Numbered from the stretch's first letter, positions 1-12,293 are shown. The stretch is 37,500 nucleotides of DNA from Neocallimastix lanati (nom. inval.) (GCA_016946835.1 JACVTC010000043.1:367501-405000), one strand, 5' to 3'. Made by a program: numbers and translations. The notes: generated by a model not told the origin, from the letters alone.

Positions 1-1336
1 TGTAATATACAAAAATATTATTTTAAATATTCATTAATGAATTTATTAATAAAGTTATTTGTAATCTATAGAAAATATTGATTAAATAAGAGATAAACAA
101 GTACCAATTAATTAATAATTAATATATCTTGTTCAACAAAGTTTGTTCATTATAATTATTATTATTATTATTTATTATTTTATTTTTATTTATTATTATT
201 ATCATTATTTATTATTATTATCATTATTTATTATTATTTATTTTATTTATTTTATTCATTATTATTTATTTTTATTTATTATTATTTATTATTTCTTAAA
301 CTAATTTACTTTATAAAATAATAATAATATATAAAAAATATATATTATTTTATTTACCCCATAATATTTTTATTAAATATAATTTCAAAATTCAAATAAA
401 ATTTAAAAAATAAAAAAATTATTATATATATTATATATAGAATAAAGAGTAATTTATTTGTTAATAATAAATAATAAATAATAATAATAAATAGTTCATA
501 AAAAATATATATAAACTATATTAATTATAATAAATATTATAGGCAAATTTTTTTTTAAAAAAAAAAAAAAAAAAAGAGTGGAAATAAAAAAAAATAAATT
601 GTTAATATATATATTCAATAAAAAAACCTTATTTATTATTTTTAATTGTATTAGATGTTATATTAATTACTACAAAAAGAAATTAAATTTTAAATCATTT
701 AATTTAAAAATAATATTTAATTTTTCAACTTTTATTATATACAACGGATAATTCTAGATATATATAATTTTTAATGTTTTATATTATTTAGTATATTATG
801 TATTAATAAATAAAATATAAAATTATTTACTATAGATTAATTTATTATTTAATTTTTTATGATTAATTTACAATTAAAAAAATTTTAACAACGTTTAATG
901 AAAAAATTGTTGTTGATTAAATCCATTAACTTTTTTTTTTTTTTTTATTATAATTATTATAAGATTATAATTAGAATTAATATTTAAATTTGGATTTCAA
1001 TGAAATAAATAAAATATCAACAATATATATATTACATTATTTATATATTTAAGCATTAAAATATATATATTTATTTATAAATAAAATACTAGAAAAAAAA
1101 TTATATAAATATATAAATTTAATACTTCATTGATATATTTTTAAAAAAAAAAATAATAATAAATTAAATAAATAAACATAAATAATAATCATAAATTAAA
1201 ATGATATGGGCAAAACAAAATAAAATAAAAAAAAAATGAAAATAAAAAAAATTAATAATAATAAAATTAGAAAAATGAAAAATGAAAAATGAAAAAAAAA
1301 AAAAATAAAAGATAAAAGATAAAAAAAAAATATTAA
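1..1336. other. AT-rich intergenic DNA, no gene seen
   Basis: Downstream of the RBM22-like gene. Nearly pure A/T with TTA/TTTA-rich stretches (about 155-295) and short homopolymers. It includes the 3' flank of the - strand gene. No ORF of substance, tRNA or structured element was recognised. Confidence 0.8.
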
Positions 1337-2770
1337 TTAATGTCTAATTTTTTTTGCCGGAATATTTCCAAGATAAGTTGGATCTTGAGATGGATATAAC
1401 ACTTGCTGGGAACCAGCAGCACCAGGTGGTGGTGGTGGTACCATTTTAGATAATTCTGAATAGCTAAGTTGATTATAACTTGGAGTTTGTTCTGTTTCTA
1501 TTAATAAATTTTATAAATTTTTTTTTTTTAAATAAAATAAAATAAATTTAAAATAAAATAAAATAATAAAAATGAAATAAAAAGTTAATATATTTTTTAT
1601 ATATTTTAATTTTTAGTAATTACAATTATTATATCACTTTTATATGTATATAAATAAATTCAATTATAATATATATATATAATTTTAAAAATATTAATGA
1701 TTTAATTGATTATTTACTTTGAGTATCCTTTGATTCAGATTTTGGTCCTTGAACTTTAGGTTTACCCCATTGTACACGAATAACATGATCATTAATATTA
1801 CAATTATTATATGCTTTTTCAACAGCTAATTCAGCCCCACTACGAGTAGCAAAATTTACAAATGCACATTTTGATTTATAAATAATAACAACAGATTTTA
1901 TTTCACCAAAAGCATAGAAAAAGTTTTTTATATCTTTTTCTGTTATATCACTTTCTATTCCCGTTAAGAAAAGACTTGTAATAGATTTATCTTCTGGTTT
2001 CTTTAATTTACTTGCTCTATTAGTTCTATTCAACATCTATAATTAAATAGAGAAAAAAAATAAAATAAAATAAAATAAAATCTTAATTAATTAATTATTT
2101 ATATTTATAGTCTCTTTATAGATAAATTTATTTTATATTAAATAAAGTTAATAAAATAATTAATATTTATTTATTAAAATTTACTTTTTGAGCAACAGGA
2201 TCATTTGTACCAAAATAACGATCTTTTATATTTTGTTTAATCATTTCATTTTCTTTTGGTAATTCATGACTGATTTTTATTAAGAAAAATAGAATAATAA
2301 AGAATTAATTAATTGTTATATTCTATCTATATATTATTAATTGTATTAATTGAATTAATATAATAATATATATATATTTACCGATATGGACATTCTTCAC
2401 CACGTTTACATTCACCTTTCACAAAAAATGAACAAATATGTGGTCGATTACGTTTATAATATGGCTCAGTTCTTGCCATACGTTTTAATGATTCACGAGC
2501 TAAAGAATCAACACGACCATAACTGGTTACAGCAGCACCATGACTCATCTAATTATATTTATAAAAAAAAAAAAAAAAGGATATATATATATATTAAGAT
2601 CATTACGAATTAAATTTTGATAATATCAATATTTATTAATTATTATCATTAATATTTACTTACTTGTTTATCCATATTTTGTGAATAATATTGTAAATTA
2701 ATATCTGACGTTGGCATTTCATTAGCTGTATTTAAAACAGTATCTCTCACTTGTAGAGGTAAACCTTTTA

Positions 2771-2852
<82 letters not shown>

Positions 2853-3316
2853 ATTAGCATTATTAACAAAGTTATAATAATTATAAATTAATATAATATT
2901 AAAAATAATTATAAATTATATATAACTTTAATATTAATATATATATATATTTAATTATATATATATTATAATAGTTTTAACTTATATATTACCATTTTCT
3001 AAATCTAAAATACAAGTTTGACATGCATTCTTTAACTTAGCACAAGTTTGACAAATTTCAGTTTTCTTATAACGCATACCAGCACCTGGACACCATTTGA
3101 ATATTGTAAATGGTTTTCCACAAATCTTTTAAAGAATTATTATTAATATTAAATTATATATTTATTAATATGTTATTTAATAATATAAAGTTAATTAATA
3201 CATCTTTAAAATAATATATATAACCAATATAATATAAATTTTTTCAATACTTACTTTACATTCTTTACCATAACCTTGTCTTGTCTATAATATTTATATT
3301 TTATTAAAATAAGAAT

Positions 3317-3347
<31 letters not shown>

Positions 3348-4235
3348 TAATTAATATATAACTTTAATAATACTTTTACAAAACGGTATTAATAATACTT
3401 ACCATTCTAACATATGGATTATCACCAAGACAAGTTTCACATAAAATTGGAAATTCCTTTAATTATTACAAAAAAAAAATAAAAAATAAAAAATAAAATA
3501 CAAAAATAATAAAAATATAATAAAATACAATATAATATAATAATATAATAAAAGAATATAATAATGGTTTTATATTAATATTTTTTAATCAAAATTTATT
3601 TTTTAATTTAAAATTTAAAAAGTTGTATTCAAGAAAGATATTAGTTAATAATATTAATTCAATTTATAATAATAATTATTTATAATAAGATATTGTTTTT
3701 AATTAATAAAGTGTTAATTGATTACAATATTTATTTTTACATTTTAAGCTTAATTTATATTTTTTTACAATTGATTTAATTGTAGTATTTAATTAATGAA
3801 ATTAATTTCAAAAATAATATTAAAACTTAATAATAATAATAATAATATTAATATTAATAATAGAAAAAAAAAATTCTTCGATACTTTTATAATTGATATC
3901 ATGTAATTTCAATTTTATAAATTTTTGATATATAATTATATATATATTTTCATCAATAAATCTATCGTTATAATTTTTGTGTTTTTGTGTTTTATTTCTT
4001 TATTATTTTTATTTTTATTATTTTTTATTTGATGAAGGGATCATTTGTTTCAAGTACAATAAATTTGAAAGTTATTTGATTATCTCAATCATTTTCAAAA
4101 TAAATTGAATATATGTATATTTAACTATATATATAAATACATTTGATTAAATAAATTCTTAATTTTATTTCAATGTAATATAACTTATTCCAAAATAAAT
4201 TTCATCTATAAAAAAAAAAAGAAGAAGAAGAAAAA

Positions 4236-4268
<33 letters not shown>

Positions 4269-4605
4269 AAAAGAAGAAAAAAACATAAAAAAAAAAAAAA
4301 AAAAAAAGAAAATTAAAATATATATATATATATATTTAAGTTAATATAGCTTTTATTATAATAAATATTATTTATTATTATAATTATTATTATTATTATT
4401 ATAAATGTATCATTTTTTACTATATAATTAAAAAAAAAAAAAGTTTATAATTTGTTACAAATAAATAACATTTCTTTTATTGTATTATTTGTTACAAATA
4501 TATAATATACTAATATCTTTACTTTAACCCTTTTATATTTTTATATTTAATAAATTAAAAAAATAATATATTTACAGAATCCTCCCATTCCTGTCTTGTG
4601 GACAT
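1337..4605 (-). CDS. RBM22/Cwc2/Ecm2-type pre-mRNA splicing factor, 9 exons
   Basis: Spliceosomal RNA-binding protein of the RBM22 (human), Cwc2 and Ecm2/Slt11 (yeast) family. In the family it contacts U6 snRNA and the intron near the catalytic core. Exons in gene order are 4605-4576, 3456-3403, 3284-3255, 3125-2993, 2764-2664, 2548-2382, 2269-2185, 2036-1718 and 1497-1337. All junctions are GT-AG (donors GTAAGT, GTAAAT or GTAATA) and phases match throughout, giving 359 aa. Seen in the product: start [10 protein letters not shown]; an N-terminal Cys-rich part with CETC (16-19), ECKIC (36-40) and CQTC pairs at 63-66 and 73-76; the stretch [18 protein letters not shown] leading into a CCCH finger (C155, C163, C169, H173); [14 protein letters not shown]; an RRM at about 219-292 with RNP2 LFLTGI and RNP1 KCAFVNFA; and a proline-rich tail with YPSQDP near 341. 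Human RBM22 is about 420 aa and yeast Ecm2 about 364. The gene looks functional. Confidence 0.93.
2773..2850. repeat. (TTA)26 microsatellite in intron 4 of the RBM22-like gene
   Basis: An uninterrupted run of about 26 TTA units on the + strand (TAA in the sense of the gene). It lies inside the 228-nt intron between exons 4 and 5 and takes up a third of it. It should be length-polymorphic. Confidence 0.9.
3457..4575 (-). other. 1.1-kb first intron of the RBM22-like gene
   Basis: Intron between the 30-nt first exon (10 codons) and exon 2. The donor follows GATTCT as GTAAATA, and the acceptor precedes GAATTTCC. It is about 1,119 nt, whereas the other seven introns of the gene are 112-228 nt. 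It holds A-rich tracts (about 4208-4307) and AT-rich sequence. No ORF or RNA gene was seen inside it. Confidence 0.8.
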
Positions 4606-4927
4606 CTTGCTTTACTTTTTCTTTACTTTTTTTTTATCTAAATATTATGAAAATTAAAAATATTTTTAATTATTTCTTTTTATTTTAAATAAAAAAAAAA
4701 ATGGAGAATTTGAAAATAATAATTATATTTTATTATATATATATATATACTGAACTTTAATCATATTGTTACATAATACCCATTAATTTATGTATTTATA
4801 CACGTGATTAAAATTAAATAATAGTAATTTTAATGTAAAGAAATTCTAGATGAACTTTATCAACCATGTAATGATAAATTATTAACTATTTATAAAAAAA
4901 AATACAAATAAAAATAAAATAAAATAG

Positions 4928-4979
<52 letters not shown>
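4606..4979. repeat. Upstream flank of the RBM22-like gene ending in a 51-nt A run
   Basis: AT-rich 5' flank that presumably holds the promoter of the - strand splicing gene. Only CT-rich sequence just before the start (reading GTAAAGCAAG) stands out. From 4928 to 4978 there is an unbroken run of 51 A, the longest homopolymer in the window, and it ends directly against the LINE debris. Confidence 0.8.
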
Positions 4980-4980
<1 letters not shown>

Positions 4981-5260
4981 TGATTAATACTAGTATGCTA
5001 TGGTGTTTTGGTTCATTTTATAATATTAATAAAGAAGTCAATAAATTAAAGAATGTATGAAAAGGTTGCATTAAAAGAAATTCTACTATTAATACTTATG
5101 TTCTTTCTCAATTTTTTTTTTTTTTTTTTTTTTTTCTAGACTAAGAGAATAACTTTATTTAATGTTCTTTCTCGAGACCATCATATTTTCCCTATTGCTG
5201 GTTTCTGTGTATCAATATAAGCTAAGTACTTCCATAAAATCGATTAATAAATCATTAAAG
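4980..5260 (+). pseudogene. LINE reverse-transcriptase relic, 3' part, + orientation
   Basis: Degenerate coding sequence read on the + strand. From 4980 it gives LINTSMLWCFGSFYNINKE, then after frame slips KRNSTINTYVLS, and from about 5161 NVLSRDHHIFPIAGFCVS. This resembles the segment after the RT domain in fungal non-LTR retrotransposons, where a block like IQSL-INTGMLW-CxGS is followed by a Cys-containing PPxxGxC-type block. Stops and frameshifts make it non-coding now. It is interrupted at about 5110-5161 by a poly(T) insertion. It continues, in the opposite orientation, the piece at 5261-5603. The family call rests on remembered family patterns and was not searched. Confidence 0.65.
5110..5173. 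mobile_element. Small poly(T)-bearing insertion with 12-bp direct repeats
   Basis: A 52-bp insert, mostly a run of 24 T followed by CTAGACTAAGAGAATAAC, sits inside the LINE relic. The 12-mer ATGTTCTTTCTC lies on both sides (5098-5109 and 5162-5173). Skipping the insert plus one repeat joins NTYVLS to RDHHIFPIAG in one frame. This is the signature of a target-primed retroposition event: a target-site duplication plus a poly(A) tail on the - strand, carrying almost no body sequence. Confidence 0.6.
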
Positions 5261-5603
5261 TTAAAGATTGAATATTCCTATTTCGAATTTTTATTAGAAC
5301 CAAGTTAAGGGATTTAATGGTAAAATAAGATTAAAAGATAAAGAAACTTTGTTATTCATTAGAACATTAAGAAAGTAGAAATAAAGATTTCTCAACCATA
5401 GATTACATACTAGAATTAACAGGTTGAAGTGATAGATCACCGCTGAATAGAATTTCAAGATAAGTATAAGAGTACATACCAAGAAAGAAAGTAGGGATAT
5501 TCAAAAGAATGGGATTGAACAAAGTTAAGAGGTTTGATTACCATACATTTATTTATTCCAAATGACATTTCATTCTTGTCAGCCTATTTAAAGACATGAC
5601 GTA
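5261..5603 (-). pseudogene. LINE reverse-transcriptase relic, RT part, - orientation
   Basis: On the - strand from about 5603 downward the sequence reads NEMSFGINKCMVIKPLNF, then, one frame over, FLGMYSYTYLEILF and DLSLQPVNSSM, then SMVEKSLFLLS, and ends with KIRNRNIQSL near 5265. GINKC followed by a hydrophobic strand, and YTYLGIPF-like spacing, are typical of the palm/thumb region of fungal LINE reverse transcriptases. At least four stops and several frameshifts break it; another frame carries LMNNKVSLSF, as expected for the following helix. It is a remnant of one element, shared with 4980-5260. Confidence 0.7.
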
Positions 5604-5894
5604 TACTACGATGAATAATAAATAATAAATAATAAATAAATATTAAATATTAAATATTAAATATTAATTAATATTTAATATTTAATAATTAATAATTAAT
5701 AAAATATTAAATATAAAATTATAAATAATAAGTAATAACAATAATAAAACTAATAATTAATTTTATAAAATATATATTTAAATAGAATAATAAATAAAAT
5801 CAATTATTTCATATAAATTCATCAATAAGTATTTTTTTACAAAACAAATCATATATTGTAAATAATACTTTATGGTTTTAAGTATGCATAAATT

Positions 5895-5931
<37 letters not shown>

Positions 5932-6929
5932 AAAGAATATATTATTTAACTTTTGTTTTTAAATAATTTTAAACTAAAAACTTTTATTAAAGATTTTATT
6001 AAAAAAATTCTATTATAAATGCTTATTTCATTTTCTTTAATAATTTAATATATTATTATTTTTTTTTTTTAGGATTATCAAAGGTATCTTAAAATATCAA
6101 TATATTAACACCATAATTATAATTAAATAACATCTCTACTTCTACTGTTACTTCTATTTCCACATTTCCACATCTTGTCAACACTCTCCCGCATTTCTTT
6201 TCCATTATTCAATTTTTTTTTTTTTTTTTTTTTCTTATTTAATCATTTTTTAGTTAAATATCATTTTATTTAAAGTGAATATATTTATCAGTTAAATTAA
6301 TAATTTATGTTTAATATTTTTTATTTTTATTTTACTTATTTTCTTTTTTTATTATTTCTAATTATATTTTTTAAAATTAATAAATAAATAAATAAAATTA
6401 TGAAAAACACCATTAATTTTATGGATTGCTTTGTAATTTTTATTAAATAAATTTTTTTATAAATATATATATATATTTTAAAAATGAATTAAAAAAAAAT
6501 ATAAATCACTTTAATAAATGATATACTTTATAGATAGATATATCTATATGTTCATTTAAATAAGAACAAAATGATAATAGATTTTTTTAGTTGATCTGAA
6601 TTTGTTTTATTTTCTTTTTTCTTTTTTTTTTTTTTTTTTTTTTTTTAAAGGAAAAAAAAATAATCATTAAATTGTATATTTATTATACTCTTAATGAATT
6701 ATTATTATAATAATAACCCTTTATTATAAAAATAATCAAAATTAATTATACAATAAATTACAATATTAAATGGAAAGAAAATAAAATTATTTTATCTGGT
6801 TACTAAAGTAATAAGAAATTTTGTTTGACAAGATGCTATAAGTGATAATGATAAATGATTAAAAGATATCATTAAAATAACATTGATGACTTACTGTAAA
6901 CAAGTTTAAAAAAAATAACTTCTAAATGA
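5604..6929. other. AT-rich intergenic DNA with palindrome and homopolymers
   Basis: No gene seen. It contains a perfect 40-bp AT-only palindrome centred on TTAATTAA (5648-5687), built from AAATATT units; an A run at about 5898-5929; a pyrimidine-rich stretch at about 6128-6200; and T runs near 6213 and 6620. The right end is the 3' flank of the - strand gene that stops at 6930. Confidence 0.7.
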
Positions 6930-7667
6930 TTAAATGGTGTCATATATTGAATGAATATAATCAAAATTCGTTGAAAATACAGATGATGTTTCATTAGAGA
7001 TACTTTGATGTGCATCTTCATCATCACTTAATTCAACAATTTTGGGGGTATTAATTTCTTCATTAAGGTTAAAACAATTATAATTGTTTTTTTCTCCTTT
7101 TGATTTTTTATTTGAGAGTTTAAAACGTTTCATTGATAATGATGAAAATATTAATAATTCGGATGAAGATTTCACTTTAGGCAAAAGATCCATATCTATA
7201 TTATCTAAATAATCATCCATTTCTTCTTCATCCATTGTATCCAAATTAGTAAATATATCGGTATCCTCTACTTCACTATATGAACGTTTTTTATTTATTT
7301 TCTTTGTAGTTTCTAATGGTGATAATGGAGTATTTTTACGTATTTTATTATTATTAGTATTGATATAAGTATTCATATTGGTATAACTTCTTCCTGAAGT
7401 GGTATCTATATCAATATCAATATCATAATTATATGAAGAACAAGGGGAAGCACAATAATTATCAATGTCTGAAAATAAAGAATAATCTTTTAATTTTCTT
7501 TCTGTTTGATTTTCTAATATTTCAGTTAATTCGGGTGTACTTGGAGAACTTTTAGGTGAAGGATAATCCACACAACACTGATTTTCACAATAACAACCAT
7601 CAAAACAATATGTATTTTGACGTATGTTTGTATTTGAAATAAATGAAGGATCAGTTATTATTGACAT
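6930..7667 (-). CDS. Unrecognised acidic/basic low-complexity protein, probably nuclear
   Basis: A complete, intronless 245-aa ORF with clearly higher GC than its flanks. I do not recognise the family. Visible parts: an N-terminal Cys cluster (C21, C25, C27, C31, C32; CFDGCYCENQCC); a Ser/Pro segment (36-45); about six Ser/Thr-Pro sites in all; a DIDIDID stretch (82-88); a basic KKINKKR (122-128); a strongly acidic, hydrophobic-studded region (132-162, ending DNIDMDLL); a second basic patch KRFKLSNKKSK (180-190); and KIVELSDDED (209-218). The two basic patches look like nuclear localisation signals. The acidic part could be an activation domain, and IVEL followed by DDED fits a SUMO-interacting motif. 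These roles are inference. There is no membrane segment. The start ATG at 7667 is preceded by an A-rich leader. Confidence 0.75.
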   Translation of the reverse strand: MSIITDPSFISNTNIRQNTYCFDGCYCENQCCVDYPSPKSSPSTPELTEILENQTERKLKDYSLFSDIDNYCASPCSSYNYDIDIDIDTTSGRSYTNMNTYINTNNNKIRKNTPLSPLETTKKINKKRSYSEVEDTDIFTNLDTMDEEEMDDYLDNIDMDLLPKVKSSSELLIFSSLSMKRFKLSNKKSKGEKNNYNCFNLNEEINTPKIVELSDDEDAHQSISNETSSVFSTNFDYIHSIYDTI

Positions 7668-9210
7668 TATTTTTTCGTTTGGTTTTATAAAAAATATATT
7701 TATATTTACTAATTTTTTTATAATTTAATAAATATGATTTTTATGTTTATTTATTTTCTCAATTAATGCATGTAATGATAGTAAGGAACCATTGAAAAGA
7801 AAATAAAAAATAAACTTATCAAAAACAAAAAATATATTTTGTATTTGATTTTTAAATAAGAATGAATATATAATTATTTAATAATTCTATACTTGATTTA
7901 TATGTATAATTATCTATGTTTGGGTATTAATTTTATTCATATATATTATTGAAATTTAATTTATAAATTTATAAATAATAATTCATAATATATATTTAAT
8001 ATTTTTATTTTTTTAAATAAATGATTACACAAGACTACTGAAGCTTTTTAAATTAGCTTAATTTAATTATTATACCTTTTTACTATTTAAAAAAAATATT
8101 ATTAAACGTTATTGCATTATTAAAATTATTTAATATTTTAGCAAAAATATATATATATTAATTCTATATCATTGAATTTATTAAATATTTATAAAACTTA
8201 ACGTTATTTATTAAACTTGTATATATATTTAATATTAATAAAAAAAAACAATTTTCTAAAAAAAAAAAAAAAATAAAAAAAAAAAAGGACATTTATTGTT
8301 TATTAAATATTTATTTTTTTTTTTTCTCTCATTTCATTTATTATAAATCTTTCATTAAAAAATATATATATAAAAATAATATATAAAAATAAATTTATAT
8401 ATTATGAATATATAATTTTTTTTATTTTTTATTTTTTATTTTTTTTAATTATAAATTTAAATTTTATTTGTTAGTTTAAAATTTATAATTGACAAATTTT
8501 AAAGTAATAACAAATATATAAAAATATATTTTAATATATTGTATTTTTATAATGAGATTGGAAAAAATATAACTAAATAAAGAATATATAAGAATAAATG
8601 TTAATATATTTAAATTATTTTTAATTTAATTAAAGTTTATATTTAATTTAATTAAGTATTACTATATAATATATTGAATTTATTGTAATTAATTAAAAAA
8701 TCATATATATTAAATATATTTATTTTCAATATATTTTAAATATAATAACTGCAATGAAATATACTATATATTACAAATTAAAATTGTTTTATTTACAAAA
8801 AAATAACAATTTTTTAAAAAAGCATATATTGTAATTAACTGTATATATATTTAATTAAATCAATTACAATAGTGTACATATATTACGATACATTAAAAAA
8901 TAAAATCTAGAAAAAAATATTTTTAAAAAAAAAATAAAATATAAATAAACCTTATTGTCTAATATTCCATATTAATTATTTATTTTATGAATGTTTAACT
9001 AAATGAACTACTTGAACTACTTTTTATTAATAATAAAAAAAAATAGTTCAATTTAATATCTAAAATAATCTTTAATCTATTTAATTTTATATATATATTA
9101 CTAGGATTTATACCATAATTAAAAATATCAGAATTATGGGAGAGTACTATTATTGATAAAAGGTTTAATGACATCAATAAATAATATTTAAAGATCTAAT
9201 TTAATAACTT
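7668..9210. other. AT-rich intergenic DNA, no gene seen
   Basis: The 5' flank of the unrecognised - strand gene followed by about 1.4 kb of nearly pure A/T. A 60-codon frame on the - strand at 8995-9177 has no protein-like composition and ends in a Ser run, so it is not called. Confidence 0.7.
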
Positions 9211-9410
9211 ATATATCGATATATAAATAGAATGTTTGAAATAACTATAAATAATTGTGCTTATAAAATATATATATATAAAGATAGATTATTAATAAAT
9301 TATTATCAGGATATATCGATATATAAATAGAATGTTTGAAATAACTATAAATAATTGTGCTTATAAAATATATATATATAAAGATAGATTATTAATAAAT
9401 TATTATCAGG
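9211..9410. repeat. Perfect tandem duplication, 2 x 100 bp
   Basis: Positions 9211-9310 and 9311-9410 are identical base for base. Each unit starts ATATATCGATATATAAATAG and ends TAAATTATTATCAGG. The unit contains short frames (MFEITINNCAYKIY...), but the first copy runs into a stop at the junction. The second copy opens a 72-codon frame (9332-9550) that quickly becomes Lys/Ile-rich and is not convincing as a gene. Complete identity implies a recent duplication. Confidence 0.95.
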
Positions 9411-12293
9411 ATAAAGTTAACCATTTCATTTTAAATATTCTAATGAAATTATTAATAGTTATTGTTATTATGTTAAAAAATTCTATTCAGGTAATCAAAT
9501 ATGAAAAAAAAAAAATGTTACTGAAAAATTACAAAAAAAAAAGATTTTAAACTAAAAGTACTTATAATATAAATTAATTATTAAGTTGCAATAATTATAA
9601 AAAATTCTGGTTCCTCTCTTAGGAAAATTAAAATATTAAATTTTATTTATTCATTATATATTATATTTAATTATAATATATATTAAATATTCAACTGAAT
9701 AAAATTATAATTTTTAATTTTAATTACATAATTTTAATATTTATATATAAAATATATTTATTATTTTCTTGTTGTTTTACTAATTATAACAGATTGAAAG
9801 TTGGTAAAGTTAGTTTATTTTTTTAATCATAGTTCCTTTATAATTAATATATGTGTAATATATTATAATATATTGACTTTATATTCATATTAAATCTTAT
9901 TTTTATGAAAATAAATTATATGGATTAATAGAATATAAAAAAATTAAATATAATTAGTTTTTATTTTATTATACTAGTTAAAAACAATTAATAATATTTA
10001 AACAAATAAAATGTAGAAAAGAATTATTTACTTTTATTAATAATAAAAATAAAGAATTCTTAATAAGTTATATATTAATAATAATATAAAAATTTTTGTC
10101 GAAAATTAAAAAACTTTTTTCTCTATCCTCTCTAATATATAAATAATAAGTTTTTATAACATAAATATCAAGAAAAATATAAACAACTTTTCAATTATAT
10201 AAGTTTTTCTGTTTTTTTTTTTAATTATTATTATTTTTTTTTATAATTATTATTTATTATTAGTATTATTTTCACTGTTTATTTTAGTTTTTTTTTTTTA
10301 TATTTTTTTATTATTTAATTTTTTTTTTTTTTTTATTAATAAAATCAGGAAAATTTTAACAACAAATTAAAAAAATAATAATAATAATAACTATTGTTTA
10401 TAATTATTTAAAAATTATTGGATAAAATATTTTTTTATTCTATTTTATTCTATCATCAAAAAATAAAATAAAAAAAGATAAGATAAAGTTATTCAATAGT
10501 AATATATGTATAAATATATTATTATTATACTTTGAATACAATATAATTTATTTATTTATTTTATTTTTATAAATAGATAATAATTAAATAAAGTCTAGAT
10601 AATAACTTTTTTTTTTTTAAAAAAAACTAATACGATTGTAAAATACAATGTTTACATAAAATATTAAGGATTAATTAATATTTAATTTATAAAAAAAATA
10701 TATTAAACATTAATAACATAACGTTTCGTAGTTTTAAAATGTATACAATAAATAAATTTTCCTTTTATTTTATTTGATATTTTCATTAAAAAATATCCTT
10801 TAAAAATTCTATTAGCTAATACAATACATTATATAATCATTTATTAAAATATCCATTGAAGTATGAAATTGTATACATTAATCAATAATATATAAATTTT
10901 TTAAATAATTATAAAGTTAGTCATTAAATAAATAAAAAGTTTATTAAAATTAATTTAATAGGATAATAATTATAGTTATAATTGTAATTCAACAAATCTT
11001 TAATTATATTTACTATAATTCTGCTGGGAATAAGATTTCACAAAATATATTTTTTCATAAAAGAAAAAACTTTTTTTTTTCTTTGATAAGAAGGCCAATT
11101 TGTCTCATTTAGTTTTTAATCTTCTTTTTAACCTAATTATTATTATTTCATTAATTCAATGATTCATATGATTAACCATTCAATTAATATACCATTAATT
11201 ACATTTGTTACTTTTTATTTTATTATTATTTTATTATTGTTTATTGTTTATAATTTATAAATATTATTTATTATTTAATTATTCTATTATTTATTTATTA
11301 TTTATTATTTAATTATTTATTATTTAATTATTTATTATTTACTATTTAATTATTCAATTATTTATTTATTATCATTTATTATTATTTATTTATATATTAT
11401 TTATATAAATAATATATAAATAAATAATAATATAAATAATAAATAATATATATAATTTATTATTTATTAATAAAAATAAAAATTTTTATATATAAATATG
11501 TATTTAAATTACCATATATTAATATATAAAGTATTTAAAAAAAAAAAAAAAAAAAAGACAATATAAGACTCTATATGTTATATATTAAAAATAGGAAAAA
11601 AAAAAAGTTTTTCAAAATGACCTTAATAACTCTTTTTTATTTTATACCTAATTAATTTTTCCTGAAAGTTTAATAGGATAAATGATATAATGGATTATAT
11701 TTTAATTAATTCATCTACAGTTAGAGTTATGTAATGTATTAAAGAATGTATAAAATTTGTTTAACATTAAAATACAAAACATTTTTTTAATTAAGATAAA
11801 ATAAGAATAAAAAGAAATTAAAATTAAAACTAGATTACATTTTACAAATAAAGAAAAAAAAATTTATTTTTACATTTTATTTTTTCATCAACATTCAATC
11901 TACAAATAGCATAATAAAAAAAAATTGATCAGAACTTTAAAATTCAAATAAGTTAAAAAGTTTAATTTTTATTTAAAAAATAAAAAAATTAAAAATAATA
12001 ATAATAATAATATTAAAAAAAATTTAATATTAAAAAATAAAATTAATATTAAATAATAATAATAATAATAAAAAAAAAAATTTTTTTTTCAAAATTATTA
12101 AATCCATTTTTATTTATTTAAATTTATTAAATCAATAAAAAATTTTATAAATTAGAATTTGACATGTTTGGCAAATGATCAATAAATTGAATCATATATT
12201 ATTAATACATTATAATATATTATTATAAATTAAAGGATGATTAAAAATAAAACATTAAAATATTAAAAAAAAATTTTCTTTTTATTATACTCT

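Noticed and set aside
2386-2613. + strand frame of 75 codons
   Set aside because: It is antisense to exon 6 of the RBM22-like gene and ends in a poly-Lys/Ile run.
5294-5482. - strand frame of 62 codons as a gene
   Set aside because: It lies inside the LINE relic in a mixed frame; only a few residues (LMNNKVSLSF) belong to the old RT.
8995-9177. - strand 60-codon frame
   Set aside because: It has no protein-like pattern and ends in a Ser run; the expected length for chance frames in such DNA is similar.
9332-9550. + strand 72-codon frame beginning in the tandem repeat
   Set aside because: Composition is A/T-driven (Ile, Lys, Asn, Tyr), it depends on the recent 100-bp duplication, and no family is recognised.
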